Positions 29,721 through 39,143 of a stretch of 54,489 nucleotides of DNA are shown here, piece by piece; the stretch's first letter is position 1, and each line of letters begins with the position of its first letter. The notes below the pieces were generated by a model, which searched no databases, had not been told where the DNA came from, and worked only from the letters and a program-made list of their open reading frames with translations. The position numbers were made by a program, and so were the translations under genes. Origin of the DNA: Catenovulum sp. 2E275 (GTDB lineage Bacteria > Pseudomonadota > Gammaproteobacteria > Enterobacterales > Alteromonadaceae); contig NZ_JAOPFU010000029.1 of assembly GCF_025515275.1 (NCBI RefSeq), positions 1 to 54,489 of the forward strand, read 5' to 3'.

Positions 29721-32003
29721 ATGACTCAATTAGCCGATCAGGACGAAATCGACTTAACTCAATTATTTTCTCTGCTCTGGTGGCGAAAGTGGCTACCTAT
29801 TAGTTTTAGCATCCTTTTTATTTTAGCGGCATGGCTATACGCGGAAAACGCCACCAAAAAATATACAGCTCAAACCACATTGCAAATAGGTTTAGAGCAA
29901 GCAAATCTTGTCTCTATTGATGATATATACGTGCTTGAAGCTCGTAATAAAGAATATTACAGCACTCAAATTGAGTTATTAAAATCGCGCTCTATGCTGC
30001 AAAGAGTCATAACCAAACTCTCGCTCACCTCAAACAAGCTCAACCCAATTATTAAAAAACCAATTGAACAATATTTGCCTTTTCTCAGTAACGCAGCTCA
30101 AGCTAACGACAATTTACCTAACAACAGCTCAGCGTTAATTAATCAATTGCAACGCATGATAAAAATCAGCCAGATAACGGGTAGCCAACTCATTAATATT
30201 AGCGTGACAGCAACCCAACCCGCTCTGGCGCAGCAAATTGCTAATGCGCTTGCCGATGTTTACATGGAATACCATCAAGACTCACGCAGTCAGGTAAACG
30301 ATAATGCAACCAATTGGCTAGTCACTGAGCTTTCACAGTTAAAAAGCAAATTAGAAATTGCCGAACAGAGTTTACAAACTTACATTCAACAGGAAGACCT
30401 TGTCGATTTAGCTGGGGTATTAAGCCTAAAAAGTAAAGACATAGAAACGCTTGCCCAGCAGCAATTACAAATGCAGCGTCAGGTTGATGAATTAAAAGTG
30501 AAATATGATGCGATTCAGGCCACTCAAGATCCGATCTTATTATTGCTGTCTAATGCGATTCCAAGCAATGCATTAGTTGAAGCAACTCATGGCGCACTCA
30601 CTCAGCTAAAATTAAAACTAGCGGATTTAGCTTTAGTTTATGGTCCAAAACATCCTAAACATATTGCCCTGACAGAAGAAATTAAAGCAACTCAATTTAC
30701 CCTTAATCAACAAATTAAAACGTTAATTCAAGGTGTTGAATATCAATACACAACAGCTTTTAAGCAATTAAACCAAATAAAACGAAGCTTTGAGCAGGCT
30801 AAAAATGAATTTCAAACCCTGACCATGCAGCAAAATCATTATCGTAGATTGCAACGCGAAGTGACCGCCAATCAGGAATTATACGATACCTTTTTAAAGC
30901 GCTTACAAGAAACCAAAGCGACTAAAAATATGGAAAAAGCTTTTGCCAATATTGTCGACTATGCCGAGCTAAACCCAATACCTGTCAGCCCGAAAAAATC
31001 ATTAATTTTAGTATTAGCCAGCTTACTAGGCGCCATGCTGGGTGTCTTCTGTATTTTTATTATTGAGTTTTCCCGCAAAGGTATTCGAGATAAAGAAGAA
31101 GCCAGCCAAATAACCAATTTACCGGTTTTAGCTGAAATACCACAAATTAAACGGCGCACAGTTAACAACTCAGCGTTATTGCATCACGAATTATTTAATA
31201 ACGAATATTACCTTGAAAGCATTCGCACCCTTAGAACCCGCCTTAAAATGAACTATGAGGGCGCGAATATTCTGGCGATTACCTCAGCTATGCCCAGTGA
31301 AGGTAAATCTACATTAGCTCTTAATTTAGCTAAAACGTTTGCAGAAATGGAAAAGGTGTTGGTAATAGATGCTGATTTGCGCAAACCTTCAATGGCACAA
31401 AAACTGGAAGTCCCAACCAACCGTGCTGGTTTGGTCGAACTGATGTCTGGTCAATATAAATTATCTCAATGTTTATACCGCGATAAAACACTCGGATTTG
31501 ATGTATTAACCGCAGGAGCACCTTGCGATAACCCAAGTAAACTTTTGCTCTCTGCTGAGTTTTTAAAGCTATTAAAAGCATTAGCTAAACATTACGACCG
31601 AGTGATAATAGAAACCGCACCCGTTAATTTGGTTGCGGATGCGCAGGCTATTAGCAAAGTAGCAGATGGTATTTTATTTGTTGCCCAAGCCGATAAAACG
31701 CCAAGAGGATTTATCAGCAATGGCCTGCATTTACTTGAACAAGTGAATGCTAACTTACTTGGGTTAGTGCTAAACCAAACTAAACAAAAACTATCTCGCT
31801 ATCAATACCGCCAATATATAAAACCTGTCGTAGAAATATTACCAAGCGATAATAATATTATCGCGATGCCTAAACGCTTTATTGATATCAACCACAATGA
31901 GCTGGAGTTAAAACGACAGGAATTATTAGCTCAATATCAAAAACTGGATAAAAAGCCACGCCGTTTAATAGAGTTAAAAAAGCGAATCAATAACCGTAAT
32001 TAA
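29721..32003 (+). CDS. Polysaccharide co-polymerase with tyrosine autokinase domain (Wzc-like)
   Basis: 760 residues. An N-terminal Wzz domain has membrane helices at about 25-46 and 425-447 flanking a periplasmic coiled coil. The C-terminal BY-kinase domain has Walker A SAMPSEGKSTLALNLA near residues 520-535, Walker A' VLVIDADLRKPS, and a Walker B-like VIIETAPVNLVADAQ. The tail holds a small tyrosine cluster, YQYRQY, followed by a basic segment; this is sparser than in E. coli Wzc. It controls chain length and export of a capsule or exopolysaccharide. No Wzb phosphatase, polymerase or glycosyltransferase gene is nearby, so the sugar genes must lie elsewhere. Confidence 0.93.
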   Translation: MTQLADQDEIDLTQLFSLLWWRKWLPISFSILFILAAWLYAENATKKYTAQTTLQIGLEQANLVSIDDIYVLEARNKEYYSTQIELLKSRSMLQRVITKLSLTSNKLNPIIKKPIEQYLPFLSNAAQANDNLPNNSSALINQLQRMIKISQITGSQLINISVTATQPALAQQIANALADVYMEYHQDSRSQVNDNATNWLVTELSQLKSKLEIAEQSLQTYIQQEDLVDLAGVLSLKSKDIETLAQQQLQMQRQVDELKVKYDAIQATQDPILLLLSNAIPSNALVEATHGALTQLKLKLADLALVYGPKHPKHIALTEEIKATQFTLNQQIKTLIQGVEYQYTTAFKQLNQIKRSFEQAKNEFQTLTMQQNHYRRLQREVTANQELYDTFLKRLQETKATKNMEKAFANIVDYAELNPIPVSPKKSLILVLASLLGAMLGVFCIFIIEFSRKGIRDKEEASQITNLPVLAEIPQIKRRTVNNSALLHHELFNNEYYLESIRTLRTRLKMNYEGANILAITSAMPSEGKSTLALNLAKTFAEMEKVLVIDADLRKPSMAQKLEVPTNRAGLVELMSGQYKLSQCLYRDKTLGFDVLTAGAPCDNPSKLLLSAEFLKLLKALAKHYDRVIIETAPVNLVADAQAISKVADGILFVAQADKTPRGFISNGLHLLEQVNANLLGLVLNQTKQKLSRYQYRQYIKPVVEILPSDNNIIAMPKRFIDINHNELELKRQELLAQYQKLDKKPRRLIELKKRINNRN

Positions 32004-32060
32004 ACGCGAGCGTGGATGTATTTAAAATAGCTAAAAGCAAAAAATAACAAGGCTTAAAAC

Positions 32061-32095
32061 AAAATAGGCCGGATATCTTATCCAGCCTATTTTTC
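32061..32095. terminator. Bidirectional terminator
   Basis: AAAATAGGC with GGATA pairs with TATCC and GCCTATTTT (one internal C/A mismatch) around TCT, with A and T runs on both sides. It separates the kinase gene from the convergent decarboxylase gene. Confidence 0.88.
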
Positions 32096-32158
32096 ATCAC
32101 TGTAAAATTAAAGCGTTATTTATTCTTTAGCTTTCAATTTTTAACTCTCAACCTCTAA

Positions 32159-34417
32159 CTACGACTCTTTAACCACATCTACAAAGTAGCAGGTTTTTCC
32201 GTCTACCTCTTGTTTGATTAAACCATGCACATCTGTTTCAAAGCCCGGTAATGCAGTATTAAAGTCACGGGCAAATTTAAGGTATTGAATAATAGTTGGG
32301 TTAAAACGCTCACCCGGTACCATTAAAGGAATTCCCGGTGGGTAAGGCGTTACTAACATCGCGGTAATTCGCCCTTCAATTTCATCAATTGATACCCGTT
32401 CAACTTCTCTGTGTGCCATTTTAGCCCAAGCGTCAGATGGGATCATTGCGGTTTCAATATCCGATAAATACATTTGAGTAGTGATACGTGCAACATCATA
32501 TTGTTTGTACATCTGATGAATACGTTGACATAAATCACGTAAACCCACTCTTTCGTATTGTTTGTGTTTTGCCACAAACTCAGGCATTACCCGCCACAAA
32601 GGCAAGTTTTGATCATAGTCATCTTTAAACTGTTGTAATTCAGTCACCATTGAATTCCAACGACCTTTGGTAATACCAATAGTGAACATAATAAAGAATG
32701 AATAAAGACCGGTTTTTTCAATAATAATGCCATGTTCTGCTAAATATTTACTGACTATAGCCGCCGGAATACCCATTTCATCAAAATCACCATTTAGGTT
32801 TAAACCCGGAGTGATAATAGTGGCTTTAATTGGATCAAGCATATTAAAGCCAGATTCAATCTCACCAAAACCATGCCAGTGATCATCAGTATGGATTACC
32901 CAATCATCACGTTCACCAACCCCTTCGTCAGCTAGCTTTTCTGGGCCCCAAACTTTAAACCACCATTCATCGTCGCCAAACTCTTCATCCACTTTGCGCA
33001 TAGCACGGCGAAAATCAATCGCTTCTAATAAAGATTCTTCAACCAAAGCACGACCACCCGGCCCTTCCATCATAGCCGCAGCAACATCGCAAGATGCGAT
33101 AATTGAATACTGAGGGCTGGTCGATGTGTGCATTAAATAAGATTCATTAAAACGATAAGTATCTAGCTCACGGTTTTTACCGTTTTGTACCAGAATTTGT
33201 GATGCCTGCGATAAACCAGCCAACAATTTATGAGTAGACTGAGTCGCAAATACTAATGCATCATCAGCACGCTCACCTTCGGCACTAATTGCATGCATAT
33301 CTTTATAAAATTCATGGAAACTAGCATGCGGCAACCAAGCTTCATCAAAATGCAGTGTATCAACCTGATTACTTAATAAAGATTTAATTTGCTCAACGTT
33401 ATATACCACCCCATCATAAGTGCTTTGGGTAATGGTTAAAATTCTTGGCTTTTTGCATTTAGCATTACGCGCAAAAGGATTAGCCGCAATTTTTTTCTCG
33501 ATAGACTCTAAGGTAAATTCTTTTTTCGGAATAGGACCAATAATGCCGTAGTTATTTCGAGTTGGCATTAAAAATACCGGAATCGCTCCCGTCATAATAA
33601 TCGAGTGTAAAATCGATTTATGACAGTTACGGTCAACCACCACAATATCACCTGGCGCGACAGTTGAGTGCCAAACAATTTTATTTGAGGTAGACGTACC
33701 ATTGGTCACAAAAAACAAATGATCACAATTAAAAATACGCGCAGCATTTTGCTCACTAGCCGCAACCGGACCGGTATGGTCAAGTAACTGGCCTAGCTCA
33801 TCAACCGAGTTACAAACATCGGCACGCAGCATATTTTCACCAAAAAACTGGTGAAACATTTGCCCAACCGGGCTTTTCAAAAACGCAACCCCACCCGAGT
33901 GTCCCGGACAATGCCATGAATACGAGCTATCTTCAGCATAATGAACCAAAGCATTAAAAAACGGCGGCGCTAATGCATCCATATATTTTTTAGCTTCGCG
34001 GATAATATGGCGAGCAACAAACTCAGGCGTATCTTCAAACATGTGAATAAAACCATGCAACTCGCGCAATACGTCATTAGGAATATTCCGCGACGTTTTA
34101 GTCTCACCATATAAAAATACTGGAATATCTGAATTGCGTTTACGTACTTCACTAATAAATTGACGAATAGGGGCTACTGCCTGTTCGATATCGGCCTCTA
34201 ACCCTTCACCAAATTCTTCGTCATCAATAGATAAGATAAAACAAGAAGCACGGCTTGATTGCTGTGCAAATGCGCTTAGATCGCCATAACTGGTAAAACC
34301 AATCACTTCCATACCATGCTGGCTGATTGCGTCAGCTAAATCACGAATACCTGAACCTGAAATATTTTCAGAGCGAAAATCCTCGTCAATAATAATGACC
34401 GGAAAACGAAATTTCAT
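32159..34417 (-). CDS. LdcA-type lysine/arginine/ornithine decarboxylase
   Basis: PLP-dependent basic amino acid decarboxylase of the wing-domain fold type I group. ATG 34417 (MKFRFPVIIIDEDF) is preferred over an upstream codon because it matches the start of the receiver-like wing domain. It has 752 residues, the standard length. The PLP lysine is in QSTHKLLAGLSQAS at about residue 397, with HFDEAW upstream. The core sequence (SPQYSIIASCDVAAAMMEGPGG) resembles Pseudomonas LdcA more than CadA or AdiA. It probably makes cadaverine or agmatine for acid resistance or polyamine supply; substrate choice is inferred. Confidence 0.9.
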   Translation of the reverse strand: MKFRFPVIIIDEDFRSENISGSGIRDLADAISQHGMEVIGFTSYGDLSAFAQQSSRASCFILSIDDEEFGEGLEADIEQAVAPIRQFISEVRKRNSDIPVFLYGETKTSRNIPNDVLRELHGFIHMFEDTPEFVARHIIREAKKYMDALAPPFFNALVHYAEDSSYSWHCPGHSGGVAFLKSPVGQMFHQFFGENMLRADVCNSVDELGQLLDHTGPVAASEQNAARIFNCDHLFFVTNGTSTSNKIVWHSTVAPGDIVVVDRNCHKSILHSIIMTGAIPVFLMPTRNNYGIIGPIPKKEFTLESIEKKIAANPFARNAKCKKPRILTITQSTYDGVVYNVEQIKSLLSNQVDTLHFDEAWLPHASFHEFYKDMHAISAEGERADDALVFATQSTHKLLAGLSQASQILVQNGKNRELDTYRFNESYLMHTSTSPQYSIIASCDVAAAMMEGPGGRALVEESLLEAIDFRRAMRKVDEEFGDDEWWFKVWGPEKLADEGVGERDDWVIHTDDHWHGFGEIESGFNMLDPIKATIITPGLNLNGDFDEMGIPAAIVSKYLAEHGIIIEKTGLYSFFIMFTIGITKGRWNSMVTELQQFKDDYDQNLPLWRVMPEFVAKHKQYERVGLRDLCQRIHQMYKQYDVARITTQMYLSDIETAMIPSDAWAKMAHREVERVSIDEIEGRITAMLVTPYPPGIPLMVPGERFNPTIIQYLKFARDFNTALPGFETDVHGLIKQEVDGKTCYFVDVVKES

Positions 34418-34877
34418 ATTAATTGCCCTATTAGTTAGTTCCAAAATATATTTGCAGTAACACAGTTAAATTTTGGCCAAATAAGGTCTGCAAAACTGGG
34501 AAGGGTAGTTACAGATTTATCAGTTAAGCAGACGGCGTTGCACTACAAACATTTCTACTATACCCAAGATATATCAAGATGCTAGTTTAAGAATTATTTG
34601 TTGTACATAAAAACAGCGATTTACAAAGGTAAGTCGCCTACCCGACCGCTCTGCTCTGATACGAAAGAATTCAGCATTGAACGCCAGCTTGTCTGGCGCG
34701 CATTAAATCACTTTTGAGTTAAATGAAAAGCTTTTTTTAATTATTTTAATAAAAATTTAATTGAGTTGATGAGTGAAATACTAAGCATTCAACAAGGGTT
34801 GTCAAGGTAGAGCAAAAGAGTTAAGTCATAGCTCCTACTTTAAAGGCTCTATATTACACCTTAGTTCAGTCTAATTA
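34418..34877. other. Intergenic region with two repeat-like elements
   Basis: About 460 bp without a gene. Near the decarboxylase side it has a TATACCCAAG element (34558 onward). Further right a GC-rich hairpin, CGCCAG (34682-34687) with CTGGCG (34693-34698) and loop CTTGT, stands in otherwise AT-rich sequence. The stretch 34625-34700 is noticeably richer in GC than its surroundings. Confidence 0.5.
34558..34584. repeat. Dispersed TATACCCAAGC-type repeat, copy 2
   Basis: TATACCCAAG followed after a few bases by TCAAGATGC. The same two blocks, in the same order, appear at 54364-54390 (TATACCC then AAGATGC). It lacks the hairpin partner arm of copy 1. Confidence 0.5.
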
Positions 34878-35219
34878 TTAATCACCGCCACTGGCAAGCC
34901 CCGTCAAACTATAACCTCGATGCATATGCACAAAATTTTCATGTTTTAGGTGTTTCGGCTTTGGATCAACAACCGTCTTAATCTCTTTAAAGATTTGCTC
35001 AGAGGATGCTTCGGTTATCAACTCACAAAATATTTCTTTATCCAAATACATTGCAAGTGCATAGACTGAGTATTTTTCGTTTAATTTATGTCTTTTAATA
35101 GATGATATAATTTGTTTTTTGTTACACCCAAAACTTTTACCATAATCTCTAATGAGGCATTTATATAACTTAGTATGATACTGTTTAATGGCTTTATTTT
35201 TAGTGTAACGCTCAAACAT
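34878..35219 (-). CDS. Small uncharacterised protein (possibly DUF6559)
   Basis: 113 residues, basic, soluble, predicted mostly helical. The pattern NKAIKQYHTKLYKCLIRDYGK, then YSVYALAMYLDKE, resembles small proteins I recall as DUF6559, without certainty. The C-terminal tail HMHRGYSLTGLASGGD is Gly- and Ser-rich. It begins 2 bp after the membrane-protein gene at 35222 ends, so the two are co-transcribed. Function unknown. Confidence 0.65.
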   Translation of the reverse strand: MFERYTKNKAIKQYHTKLYKCLIRDYGKSFGCNKKQIISSIKRHKLNEKYSVYALAMYLDKEIFCELITEASSEQIFKEIKTVVDPKPKHLKHENFVHMHRGYSLTGLASGGD

Positions 35220-35221
35220 AA

Positions 35222-35752
35222 CTAAACCTTATTAATAAATCCAACCTTATCAGGGACTAAGTTATTAAACTCTTTAGACCAAGGAACTATTAAATTATGC
35301 TCAGTATTGAGGATGGCTATTCTAGCTTGAGATGAGTTTTCTTGTAGTTTAATCGAATAAATTAAATCCCAAGATACTAGAATTGCCCCCTTTCTTCTGT
35401 AGCACCAATAAAATAGAGCAAGACCTTGTTTTGTGGCTTTAACCCACATCAATTGGTCTACTACATCAATAAAACCAAAACCTCTGATCCATTCTTTTTC
35501 TTCTGCTTTATCAAGCAAAGGTGAAGGTAAATTAAAGTTAATTTGATCAGTTAATATCAGATCAATATTTTTCCTTCTTTTATATAGACCACCTCTGGGA
35601 TTAAATCTAACAATAACAAACAAAATTACAAACGTTAATGCAGCAACCCAGATTTGACCACTCAGCCAATAAGCTAACAAACTTAATGTTACAGTAATTA
35701 AAAGCATTTTTATAAATACAAAAATGTATCTACGAGGAGCTATATTTTTCAT
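35222..35752 (-). CDS. Uncharacterised membrane protein
   Basis: 176 residues from ATG 35752 (MKNIAPRRYIF). A longer frame to 35845 exists, but its extra codons run through the palindromic repeat at 35776-35802, which argues against it. No strong ribosome-binding site is seen for either. Two adjacent hydrophobic segments lie at about residues 10-28 and 33-52 (WVAALTFVILFVIV), then a soluble domain with several Trp residues. I do not recognise the family. It is downstream of ftsX, in the place where rpoH usually stands in gammaproteobacteria, and is coupled to the 113-residue gene. Confidence 0.65.
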   Translation of the reverse strand: MKNIAPRRYIFVFIKMLLITVTLSLLAYWLSGQIWVAALTFVILFVIVRFNPRGGLYKRRKNIDLILTDQINFNLPSPLLDKAEEKEWIRGFGFIDVVDQLMWVKATKQGLALFYWCYRRKGAILVSWDLIYSIKLQENSSQARIAILNTEHNLIVPWSKEFNNLVPDKVGFINKV

Positions 35753-35775
35753 ATTAGAATTTTGAAGCCATGTAG

Positions 35776-35802
35776 GTTGGGTCGAGCGAATCGAACCCCA
35801 AC
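35776..35802. repeat. REP-like palindrome GTTGGGTCGA / TCGAACCCCAAC
   Basis: Two arms pair with a 2-base bulge around GCGAA. The sequence type GTAGGTTGGGTxGAGCGAAxCGAACCC is a well-known intergenic palindrome style in proteobacteria. It lies between the membrane-protein start and ftsX. Confidence 0.55.
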
Positions 35803-35918
35803 AAAAAATTAAATAGGCACTCAGGTGAATAACGATAATCCCCAAAGCGCTTCAAGGCTAACAGGTTAATTTCCCCTATTCGCAACATTTTGAGTTAATA
35901 GCTTACAGAGTATTTTAA

Positions 35919-36911
35919 TCACCCTAACTCGGGTTCTATCTGTTTTATTTGTTGCCTTACAACAATAAACGAGCCAAGCCAGCCTAATAACATGCTAATA
36001 CCGAGTAAGATAAACATTTCACCTATGCTGAGTCCGGCAAGGCTAAAGTTGGAGTGATACAGTTCAGTGAGTTTTTCAATTGAGCTGGCTAAAAATAACA
36101 GCAGTATTTCAATGCTAAACCAAGCCAGCATACCCGCAAAAAAACCATACCAAAGCCCAGTATATAAAAAAGGACGCTGAATAAAACTGTCGGTTGCACC
36201 TACCAGTTTAAGCACTTCGATTTCCTCTTTGCGATTTGCGATAGATAATCGAATGGTATTACCAACAATTAAAACCACTGAGATACATAATAAAATAACT
36301 AAACTACTGAGCGCTGTATTCACCATACTTAACAATGCGTTTAAACGACGCAGCCATTCAATATCCAGTTTGCCAAAGTCAACTTCTCGCATTTGCTCAA
36401 GCTCAGTTAATAAATCTTTGGCTGCGCTGGCAGATGAAAATTCAGGTAACGGAGCAACAACCAATACATTAGGCAGTGGGTTTGAATCAAGCAGGTTTAA
36501 TGCATCGCCAAAGCCAGATTCTTGTTCAAACTCAGCCAACGCGTCGTCTTTACTAATTAGCCGAACTTTGTCAACTTTATGATTGAGTTCAACTTGTTTA
36601 ATAAAAGTCGAAAGCTGTTGCTGGTTTAATTCATCTTGTAAAAACAGGGAGATTTCTGCGGCGCTTTGCCAATTTTGTTCTACCGATTCGGCGTTTTTAA
36701 CCACAACATATAACGTCGCCGGTAAGGTTAAACTCACACCCAATACCGCTATGGTTAAAATAGATGGCATAGGATCGCGCCAAATACTGCCAAGTGAACT
36801 TAACCACTGACGAAGATGACTGATAAAAAAGCTTCTTATTTTTTGAATAAAACTCAGTTTACGCTGATTAGCACCTGATGAACGTTCACGGTTTTTAAAT
36901 AATAAACTCAT
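35919..36911 (-). CDS. ftsX: Cell division protein FtsX
   Basis: Membrane subunit of the FtsEX complex that activates septal peptidoglycan hydrolases. ATG 36911 (MSLLFKNRERSSG) is used: it lies one base after the ftsE stop, whereas the codon at 36932 would overlap ftsE by 20 bases. It has 330 residues with a cytoplasmic N-terminus, TM1 near residues 45-65, a periplasmic loop of about 95 residues (SLFLQDELNQQQL...), then three helices ending in the MLLGWLGSFIVVRQQ segment. It belongs to the ftsY-ftsE-ftsX operon. Confidence 0.95.
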   Translation of the reverse strand: MSLLFKNRERSSGANQRKLSFIQKIRSFFISHLRQWLSSLGSIWRDPMPSILTIAVLGVSLTLPATLYVVVKNAESVEQNWQSAAEISLFLQDELNQQQLSTFIKQVELNHKVDKVRLISKDDALAEFEQESGFGDALNLLDSNPLPNVLVVAPLPEFSSASAAKDLLTELEQMREVDFGKLDIEWLRRLNALLSMVNTALSSLVILLCISVVLIVGNTIRLSIANRKEEIEVLKLVGATDSFIQRPFLYTGLWYGFFAGMLAWFSIEILLLFLASSIEKLTELYHSNFSLAGLSIGEMFILLGISMLLGWLGSFIVVRQQIKQIEPELG

Positions 36912-36912
36912 G

Positions 36913-37596
36913 TTATACCTCGCCCTCATCATCAGCTAAATTGGAGGTTAACATTCGGCCTTGTTTGAGTGTTAAAGTGCGGTATTTCATGCGAGCAATT
37001 AAACCAAGATCATGGGTTGCGATAAAAACACTGGTACCAACCCGGTTAAATTCTTCAAAAATACGCATTATATCAAGCGATAACTTAGGATCTAAATTAC
37101 CGGTTGGTTCGTCGGCTAATAAAATTGGAGGGGTATTAACTACAGCTCTGGCAATGCCGACTCTTTGCTGCTCACCACCCGATAACATAACTGGGTAGTA
37201 TCTTTGTTTATCCAACAAGCCTACTTTATCTAAAGCGGCATGTACCCGCTTTTTAGTTTCTTTTAAACTGTAACCTTCAATAATTAAAGGCAAAGCGACA
37301 TTATCAAATACGGTTTGCTCTTTTAATAAGTGATGATTTTGAAAAATCATCCCGATATCGCGTCTAACATAAGGGATCTGCCGGCGATTGATCTGACTTA
37401 AATCATGTCCGTTAATTAGCACTTTTCCGGTAGACGGACGCTCCATAATTGAAATCAGTTTAAGCAAGGTACTTTTACCAGCGCCAGAATGTCCGGTTAA
37501 AAATGCCATTTCACCCGCTTTTATTTCAAAGCTGATTTTTTGCAGCGCCTGATGCCCACCGCGATAAGTTTTTGATACTTGCTCAAACTGAATCAT
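36913..37596 (-). CDS. ftsE: Cell division ATP-binding protein FtsE
   Basis: ABC-type ATPase partner of FtsX. 227 residues. Walker A GHSGAGKSTLL at about 36-46, Q-loop MIFQNHHLL, ABC signature LSGGEQQR near 141, Walker B ILLADEPTGNLD. AAGG lies shortly before the ATG. It starts 23 bp after ftsY ends. Confidence 0.97.
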   Translation of the reverse strand: MIQFEQVSKTYRGGHQALQKISFEIKAGEMAFLTGHSGAGKSTLLKLISIMERPSTGKVLINGHDLSQINRRQIPYVRRDIGMIFQNHHLLKEQTVFDNVALPLIIEGYSLKETKKRVHAALDKVGLLDKQRYYPVMLSGGEQQRVGIARAVVNTPPILLADEPTGNLDPKLSLDIMRIFEEFNRVGTSVFIATHDLGLIARMKYRTLTLKQGRMLTSNLADDEGEV

Positions 37597-37619
37597 CCGT
37601 AAACCTTTTGTTTTTGTAT

Positions 37620-38918
37620 TTATTCGTTTGCTTCGTCTGTACTAAATAAGGCTTCAATAAAATCATCGGCATTAAATGGCCGTAAATCATCAATTCCCTC
37701 ACCCACACCTATGTAGCGAATCGGCACTTTAAATTGATCTGCTACTGCAAAAATAACCCCACCTTTTGCGGTTCCGTCTAACTTAGTTAATGAAATACCG
37801 GTTAACCCAACCGCTTCATCAAATAACTTAGTTTGGCTAACTGCATTTTGCCCAGTGGTTGAATCTATCACTAACATAATTTCGTGTGGGGCATTCGGGT
37901 CGATTTTTTTCATTACCCGTACAATTTTTTTAAGCTCTTCCATTAAATGCGATTTGTTTTGCAAACGACCTGCGGTATCGGCAATTAAAATATCGACATT
38001 TTTAGCTTTAGCTGAGGCAAAAGCATCGTAAACAACAGACGCACTATCGGCACCGGTATGCTGCGCAACGACATGAATATTATTACGTTGCCCCCAAACT
38101 TGTAGCTGCTCAACCGCTGCGGCTCTAAATGTATCACCGGCAGCTAACATCACAGACTTACCTTGTTGCTGATATTGCTTAGCGAGTTTACCTATGGTGG
38201 TGGTTTTACCTACCCCGTTTACCCCAACCATTAAAATAACTAATGGGCCATCGTTTGGCGGTGTTAGCTCTAATGGTTTATCCACTTCTGCTAAAATGTC
38301 GCGCATTTTCTCTTTTAACAAACCGTATAAAGCTTCTGCATTTTTTAACTCTTTGCGTTTTGCAGATTCTGTCACCGAGTTAATAATTTTGGTTGTTGTG
38401 TCTATCCCCAAATCAGCCATTAAGAGCTGAGTTTCCAGCTCCTCAAATAAATCATCATCAATTTTTTTGTCTTTAAACAGACCAAATAAACCACTACCAA
38501 TAGAGGCTTTAGTGCGGGTTAAACTTTGCTTTAAACGCGAGAAAAAGCCCGGTTTTTGTTGTGGTTCAGGTTGAGTCTCTGCACTATTTGTTTCTACTTC
38601 GCTGATTTCTGGCTCAGACGCTTCTGGCTCATCTGCTTTAGGCTCTGTCGCTAACTCAGTTTCGACTTGAGCTTCTACCACATCAACTTCAAGCTCACCG
38701 GCTTTGTTTTTTATATCTTCAGCCAGTTCAAGCGACTCATCTTGCGATACGTTATTTTGCTGCTCGTTTTGCTCTTGTTTTTCAGCTTTTTGTTCTGTTT
38801 CACTTTTAAGCGCTGGTTCTGGCGGTTGTACAGCTTCATTTTTTTGCTCATCAACCTGTTCATTTTGAGCGCTATCTTTGCGCCCGAACCAACTAAACAA
38901 ACCTTTCTTTTTGCTCAT
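37620..38918 (-). CDS. ftsY: Signal recognition particle receptor FtsY
   Basis: GTPase receptor that brings SRP-ribosome complexes to SecYEG. 432 residues. The first about 120 residues are highly acidic and Glu/Gln-rich (A domain, low complexity). The NG domain follows: LLMADLGIDTTT in the N part, G1 GVNGVGKTTTIGKLA, G3 DTAGRLQNKSHLMEEL and G4 TKLDGTAKGG. The acidic domain has a Glu-Val-Glu-Thr repeat-like composition, normal for the family. First gene of ftsYEX; divergent from rsmD. Confidence 0.97.
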   Translation of the reverse strand: MSKKKGLFSWFGRKDSAQNEQVDEQKNEAVQPPEPALKSETEQKAEKQEQNEQQNNVSQDESLELAEDIKNKAGELEVDVVEAQVETELATEPKADEPEASEPEISEVETNSAETQPEPQQKPGFFSRLKQSLTRTKASIGSGLFGLFKDKKIDDDLFEELETQLLMADLGIDTTTKIINSVTESAKRKELKNAEALYGLLKEKMRDILAEVDKPLELTPPNDGPLVILMVGVNGVGKTTTIGKLAKQYQQQGKSVMLAAGDTFRAAAVEQLQVWGQRNNIHVVAQHTGADSASVVYDAFASAKAKNVDILIADTAGRLQNKSHLMEELKKIVRVMKKIDPNAPHEIMLVIDSTTGQNAVSQTKLFDEAVGLTGISLTKLDGTAKGGVIFAVADQFKVPIRYIGVGEGIDDLRPFNADDFIEALFSTDEANE

Positions 38919-39143
38919 CCGCTTTTAAATCTCTATTAATTTTATCGATTAAATTTTTGAAAAATTGCGTAAAAATTTCTTAGAATTTCACAACATTAGT
39001 TATTTTTGTCATTTTAACCCTAAATCAAATCAGATTGTAGTAAGAGTTAAACTAAGTTGAGTTAACATGCCTGTTTATTCACACTTTGCGGTATAATCCT
39101 GCCAGAACTGTTTCATTTATAAAAATTGATTAAAAGGAAAGCT

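Noticed and set aside
28025-32003. A complete capsule or exopolysaccharide locus
   Set aside because: No polymerase, flippase, phosphatase or glycosyltransferase is present on either side.
38667-38939. 90-residue plus-strand frame opposite ftsY
   Set aside because: It is an artefact of the low-complexity acidic domain of FtsY; its Leu/Phe-rich sequence is the antisense of Glu/Lys codons.
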